A stretch of DNA of 10,380 nucleotides from Alphaproteobacteria bacterium HGW-Alphaproteobacteria-13 (lineage in GTDB: Bacteria; Pseudomonadota; Alphaproteobacteria; Sphingomonadales; Sphingomonadaceae), in contig PHEM01000087.1 of NCBI GenBank assembly GCA_002842935.1, positions 1 to 10,380 on the forward strand, given 5' to 3'. The position numbers were made by a program, and so were the translations under genes. The notes below the pieces were generated by a model. It was given only the letters and a program-made list of their open reading frames with translations, was not told the origin of the DNA and made no database searches. Positions within the stretch are counted from its first letter, which is position 1. Each line of letters begins with the position of its first letter. Below, in pieces: positions 7,569 through 10,380 of this stretch.

Positions 7569-8167
7569 ACGACCGCGATCTGGCGCTGCACGGCGCCGCC
7601 ATCAAGCGCCATGCGCCCGCGAAGGCGATCGGCGAACTGGTCGGCCTGCCCGAGGAGCGCGCGGCGTTGCTGCTCGCCGAAGCCGTCGCGACGGGCCGCG
7701 CGATCGAGGCGAAGGGCGCCTATGCGCTCACGCCGCTGGCGGGTGTTGCGCTGCAATCGCGCTATGGCCTGTATTTCCAGCATCTTCGGGACGATGCGGC
7801 CTTTCGGGCCGCTTATGACGGGTTCGAACGGATCAACCGCACGCTGAAGCAGATCATCACCGATTGGCAGACGCTCGACGTCGGCGGGCGAAAGGTCGCG
7901 AACGACCATCGCGACAAGGATTATGACGCGCGAATCATCGACCGGCTGGGCGATCTTCACGAACAGGCCGATCCGATCCTGGCGGGGCTGGCGCGCGGGC
8001 TGCCGCGGCTGAAGATCTATGGCGACAAGCTGCTTGCCGCGCTCGAGGCCGCCGAAGACGGCGACGTCGCGTGGGTCAGCGACATCCGGCGCGACAGTTA
8101 CCACACCATTTGGTTCGAACTGCACGAGGAACTGCTCCGCATCATGGGGACGGAGCGCGAAGAATGA
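7565..8167 (+). CDS. Uncharacterised 200-residue protein of the dikinase operon
   Basis: I do not recognise a named family. The ATG overlaps the upstream stop (ATGA) and has GGGAGAGG just upstream, so this start is preferred over in-frame ATGs reaching back to 7421. Residues 1-60 look like a small winged-helix-type fold (helices, then GRAIEAKGAYALTPLAG resembling a beta-wing). The rest appears largely helical and rich in charged residues, with conserved-looking pieces such as NDHRDKDYDARIIDRL (113-128) and SDIRRDSYHTIWFELHEELL (172-191). No signal peptide or membrane segment is visible. It sits between the two phosphohistidine proteins with 4-base overlaps on both sides, so it is probably a structural or acceptor-binding subunit of the phosphotransferase (inference). 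A transcription regulator is less likely, because the winged-helix-like part is weak and the gene is buried in a catalytic operon. Confidence 0.8.
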   Translation: MNDRDLALHGAAIKRHAPAKAIGELVGLPEERAALLLAEAVATGRAIEAKGAYALTPLAGVALQSRYGLYFQHLRDDAAFRAAYDGFERINRTLKQIITDWQTLDVGGRKVANDHRDKDYDARIIDRLGDLHEQADPILAGLARGLPRLKIYGDKLLAALEAAEDGDVAWVSDIRRDSYHTIWFELHEELLRIMGTEREE

Positions 8168-9888
8168 GCGGCTGGACGTTCCGGCTCGACGGGACCGCAT
8201 TACCGGCCAGGGACGCCGTGGGCGGCAAGGCCTGGTCGATCGCGCGGATGCGCGCGCTGGGCCTGCCGGTGCCCCCGGCCTTCGTGATCGGGACGAAGGC
8301 CTGTCTTTCTTTCCTGGACAGCGGCGATTTTCCCGCCGGACTGTCCGAAGAGATCGACGCGGGGCTGGCGTGGCTCGAAGGTGAAACCGGGCGCCGCTTC
8401 GGCGCGGGCGACAAGCGGCTGCTGCTGTCGGTGCGGTCGGGCGCCGCGATCTCGATGCCGGGCATGATGGACACGGTGCTCAATCTCGGCATCGACGATG
8501 GCGGCGAAGCGGCGCTGGCGGTGGAGACCGGACTGCCCGGCTTCGCGCGCGACACGTATCGACGCTTCCTGGAACTCTATGCCGCGATCGTGCTCAAGGC
8601 TCCGATCGAACTCGACGCGGCCGCGCGACCCGCCGACTGGCGCGCGGGCATCGAGGCGGCGGGCGGTTCGATGCCGACCGGCGTCCGCGACCAGCTCCGC
8701 GCCACGGTGCGCGCGGTGTTCGAGAGTTGGAACACAAGGCGCGCGCGCCGTTATCGCGAGCATAACAATATCCCTCACGATCTGGGCACGGCGGTGACGA
8801 TCCAGGCGATGGTGTTCGGCAACCTCGACGAACGCAGCGGGACCGGCGTGCTGTTCAGCCGCAATCCGCTCACGGGCGAAGCGCGGCCCTATGGCGAATA
8901 TCTGCCGCGCGCGCAGGGCGAGGATGTGGTGTCGGGCAAGTTCACGCCGCTCGCGCTCGACGCCATGCACGAGGCCGAACCCGAGGCCCATGCCGCGCTG
9001 CTGGCCGCGAGCGATCAGCTCGAACGCGAGCATGGCGATGTGCAGGATATCGAATTCACCGTCCAGTCGGGCCGGCTCTATCTGCTGCAATCGCGTTCGG
9101 CGAAACGCGCGCCCGCCGCGGCGGTGGGCTTTGCCGTCGATATGGTCGCGGAAGGGCGCATCGATCCCGCGACGGCGCTGTCGCGCGTCAGCGCCGAACA
9201 GGTGCGGACGCTGTTGTTGCCGCGCCTCAAGGACGGGGCGACCGACGGCGCCGCGATCATAGCAGCGGGCGAGGGGGCGTGCCCCGGCGCCGCGACTGGC
9301 GTGCTGGTCGCCGACGCCGATGAAGCCGAGCGCCGCGCGGCGGCGGGCGAGAATGTCGTGCTGGTGCGCAAGACGACCAGCCCCGACGACGTCCACGGCA
9401 TGATCGCGGCGCGCGCGGTAGTCACGGAGCAGGGCGGGGCGACGTCGCACGCGGCGGTCGTCAGCCGGGCGCTGGGACGGCCCTGCGTGGTCGGTGTCGG
9501 CGACGGCGCGGTGGCGCGGTCGGGAACGGTCGTGACCGTCGATGGCGGCGCGGGGCTGGTCTATGCCGGCACGCTCGCAACCGAGGTTCCGCGCGAGCGG
9601 GACGATGCGCGGCTGCGTCAGCTGATCGCGTGGGCGCGCGCCGCGAGTCCGGTCGCGGTGGTCGATTTTGCCGAAGGGCAGGGGCTGGATGGCTTCGACG
9701 TCGATCGCGCGCTTGCCGCCGGCGATGCCGAAGACCTCGCCGCCGCGATCGCCGGGGCGAAGACGGTGCGCGGCCATGCGCTGGCGCAGGACGATGCGGC
9801 GCGGATCGCGTGCGCCGCCGGGGCGACGACGATCATCACCGAGCCGATCCTGCCCGTCCTGCTCTCGCTGATCGAAGCCGCGCCATGA
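8164..9888 (+). CDS. Pyruvate phosphate dikinase-like protein lacking the PEP/pyruvate barrel
   Basis: This 574-residue protein compares with about 870 for full pyruvate phosphate dikinase. The ATP-grasp half is intact: GGK with K22, LLSVRSGAAISMPGMMDTVLNLG (R91), and DIEFTVQSGRLYLLQSR with E297, Q309 and R311. The swivelling domain follows, with GGATSHAAVVSRALGRP placing the phosphohistidine at H429. After about residue 480 the usual C-terminal TIM barrel is absent. Instead there is a segment of about 90 residues that I do not recognise. The protein can plausibly phosphorylate its own histidine from ATP but cannot bind PEP or pyruvate in the usual way, so another acceptor is expected. Context suggests a phenolic hydroxyl, making an aryl phosphate (inference; compare phenylphosphate synthase and the Hpe/Acv kinases). 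The start ATG overlaps the upstream stop (ATGA) with GGAG 8 bases before. Confidence 0.9.
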   Translation: MSGWTFRLDGTALPARDAVGGKAWSIARMRALGLPVPPAFVIGTKACLSFLDSGDFPAGLSEEIDAGLAWLEGETGRRFGAGDKRLLLSVRSGAAISMPGMMDTVLNLGIDDGGEAALAVETGLPGFARDTYRRFLELYAAIVLKAPIELDAAARPADWRAGIEAAGGSMPTGVRDQLRATVRAVFESWNTRRARRYREHNNIPHDLGTAVTIQAMVFGNLDERSGTGVLFSRNPLTGEARPYGEYLPRAQGEDVVSGKFTPLALDAMHEAEPEAHAALLAASDQLEREHGDVQDIEFTVQSGRLYLLQSRSAKRAPAAAVGFAVDMVAEGRIDPATALSRVSAEQVRTLLLPRLKDGATDGAAIIAAGEGACPGAATGVLVADADEAERRAAAGENVVLVRKTTSPDDVHGMIAARAVVTEQGGATSHAAVVSRALGRPCVVGVGDGAVARSGTVVTVDGGAGLVYAGTLATEVPRERDDARLRQLIAWARAASPVAVVDFAEGQGLDGFDVDRALAAGDAEDLAAAIAGAKTVRGHALAQDDAARIACAAGATTIITEPILPVLLSLIEAAP

Positions 9889-10274
9889 ACCTGCCTGTCG
9901 ATGATATTCGCGTCCTGTTGCGCCAGTTCGCCAACTCGCCGTGGCGCGACTTTCATTGCCGGACGGAAGTCTGGTCGCTGTTCATGGCAAAGCCGGGCGG
10001 TGCCGCCAATCCGCTGCGCGCGGCGGCGTCCGCGCCCGCCCGGCGCTATCCTGTCGCGGCGCCGCACCTTGGCCTGTTCGCGGGGCATGTGACGTTGGGC
10101 GAGCCAGTGGCGAGCGGCGCCCTGCTGTGCCGGATCGAAAAGCTCGACGAATATTCGGATGTCCGCAGCGACCGCGACGGCCGCGTCGTGGCGATCCACG
10201 GGCGCGATGGCGAACTGGTCGAATATGGTGCGCCGCTCGTCGAGATCGAAGCGCCCTCGGGCACCGTGCCTTAA
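9885..10274 (+). CDS. Biotinyl/lipoyl-fold protein without the attachment lysine
   Basis: This is a 129-residue protein. Residues 1-35 (DIRVLLRQFANSPWRDFHCRTEVWSLFMAK) resemble the N-terminal segment of AccB-like carriers. Residues 55-123 form a biotinyl-type barrel that aligns with the carrier at 2-274: VAAPHLGLFAG against VRAPYLGTFYR, and GRVVAIHGRDGELVEYGAPLVEIE in the second half. The attachment hairpin reads IEKLDEYSDV, where EVMKL stands in the true carrier. D88 occupies the lysine position and the Met-Lys core is lost, so biotinylation is unlikely. The ATG overlaps the dikinase stop (ATGA); the ribosome site is weak, so coupling is probable. It may be a structural subunit or adaptor that links the kinase to the carboxylase (inference). 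A lipoyl carrier is also unlikely, since no lysine sits at the turn. Confidence 0.87.
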   Translation: MNLPVDDIRVLLRQFANSPWRDFHCRTEVWSLFMAKPGGAANPLRAAASAPARRYPVAAPHLGLFAGHVTLGEPVASGALLCRIEKLDEYSDVRSDRDGRVVAIHGRDGELVEYGAPLVEIEAPSGTVP

Positions 10275-10290
10275 ATCTGAACCGTATCCC

Positions 10291-10380
10291 CGAGCGAAGA
10301 CGAGGGGCTTGTTCGAGCGGAGCGAGAACCGCAGCGTCGCCGCCTCGACTTCGCTCGGCAATGCCCCTCGTCTTCGCTCG
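10291..10380. repeat. 18-bp perfect inverted repeat with a partly paired interior; REP-like element or terminator
   Basis: CGAGCGAAGACGAGGGGC (10291-10308) is exactly complementary to the last 18 bases (10363-10380) and may extend past the edge. The interior is also partly self-complementary: GAGCGGAG-CGAG near 10315 pairs with CTCGACTTCGCTC ending at 10356. The structure begins 17 bases after the last stop codon, so it could end the operon transcript. Its length and GAGCGAAG core resemble dispersed palindromic repeats of sphingomonads (from memory, not searched). No T-run can be seen because the window ends. Confidence 0.7.

Noticed and set aside
8200..9777. 525-residue open frame on the minus strand
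   Set aside because: Opposite the dikinase-like gene, whose catalytic motifs are clear. The composition is that of a shadow frame.
8164..9888. PEP synthase or pyruvate phosphate dikinase broken by a frameshift
   Set aside because: The next gene starts in an ATGA overlap and is a different fold. No remnants of the C-terminal barrel are seen downstream, so the short form looks native.

Overview
This is a GC-rich, tightly packed catabolic gene cluster from a proteobacterium. I infer an alphaproteobacterium, most likely a sphingomonad, from base composition, the ATGA-coupled operon style and a GAGCGAAG-type palindromic repeat at the right edge. This is not proven. I see no rRNA, tRNA, CRISPR array, transposase or regulator gene.

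Layout. Plus strand, 2-5884: the 3' part of a biotin carrier protein, a biotin carboxylase, a divergent carboxyltransferase of the pyruvate carboxylase/oxaloacetate decarboxylase alpha type, an AMP-forming acyl-CoA ligase and an SCP2-type thiolase. Spacing between these genes is between 5 bases and a 1-base overlap. Minus strand, 5881-6657: a SurE-family phosphatase, convergent with the thiolase and overlapping it by 4 bases. A divergent control region of about 165 bases follows (6658-6821). Plus strand, 6822-10274: four genes joined by 4-base ATGA overlaps. They encode a free phosphohistidine (PEP-utiliser mobile) domain protein, a 200-residue protein of unknown function, a pyruvate phosphate dikinase-like protein with ATP-grasp and His domains but no PEP/pyruvate barrel, and a biotinyl-fold protein without the biotinylated lysine. 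The window ends in an 18-bp perfect inverted repeat.

How the genes may work together (inference). A dikinase-like phosphotransferase, biotin carboxylase, carboxyltransferase, phosphatase, CoA ligase and thiolase match the logic of the 4-hydroxyacetophenone/acetovanillone pathways known as Hpe in Rhodococcus and Acv/Vce in Sphingobium SYK-6. The phenol is phosphorylated with ATP, the methyl ketone is carboxylated to an aroylacetate, the phosphate is removed, the acid is activated with CoA, and thiolysis gives an aroyl-CoA plus acetyl-CoA. This explains why both a dikinase module and a phosphatase flank a biotin carboxylase. I cannot assign Acv or Hpe letters gene by gene from sequence alone.

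The most interesting details are a carboxyltransferase that has lost the carboxylated lysine, one His metal ligand and the catalytic threonine; an apparently biotin-less copy of the carrier protein in the kinase operon; and two separate phosphohistidine domains in one operon.
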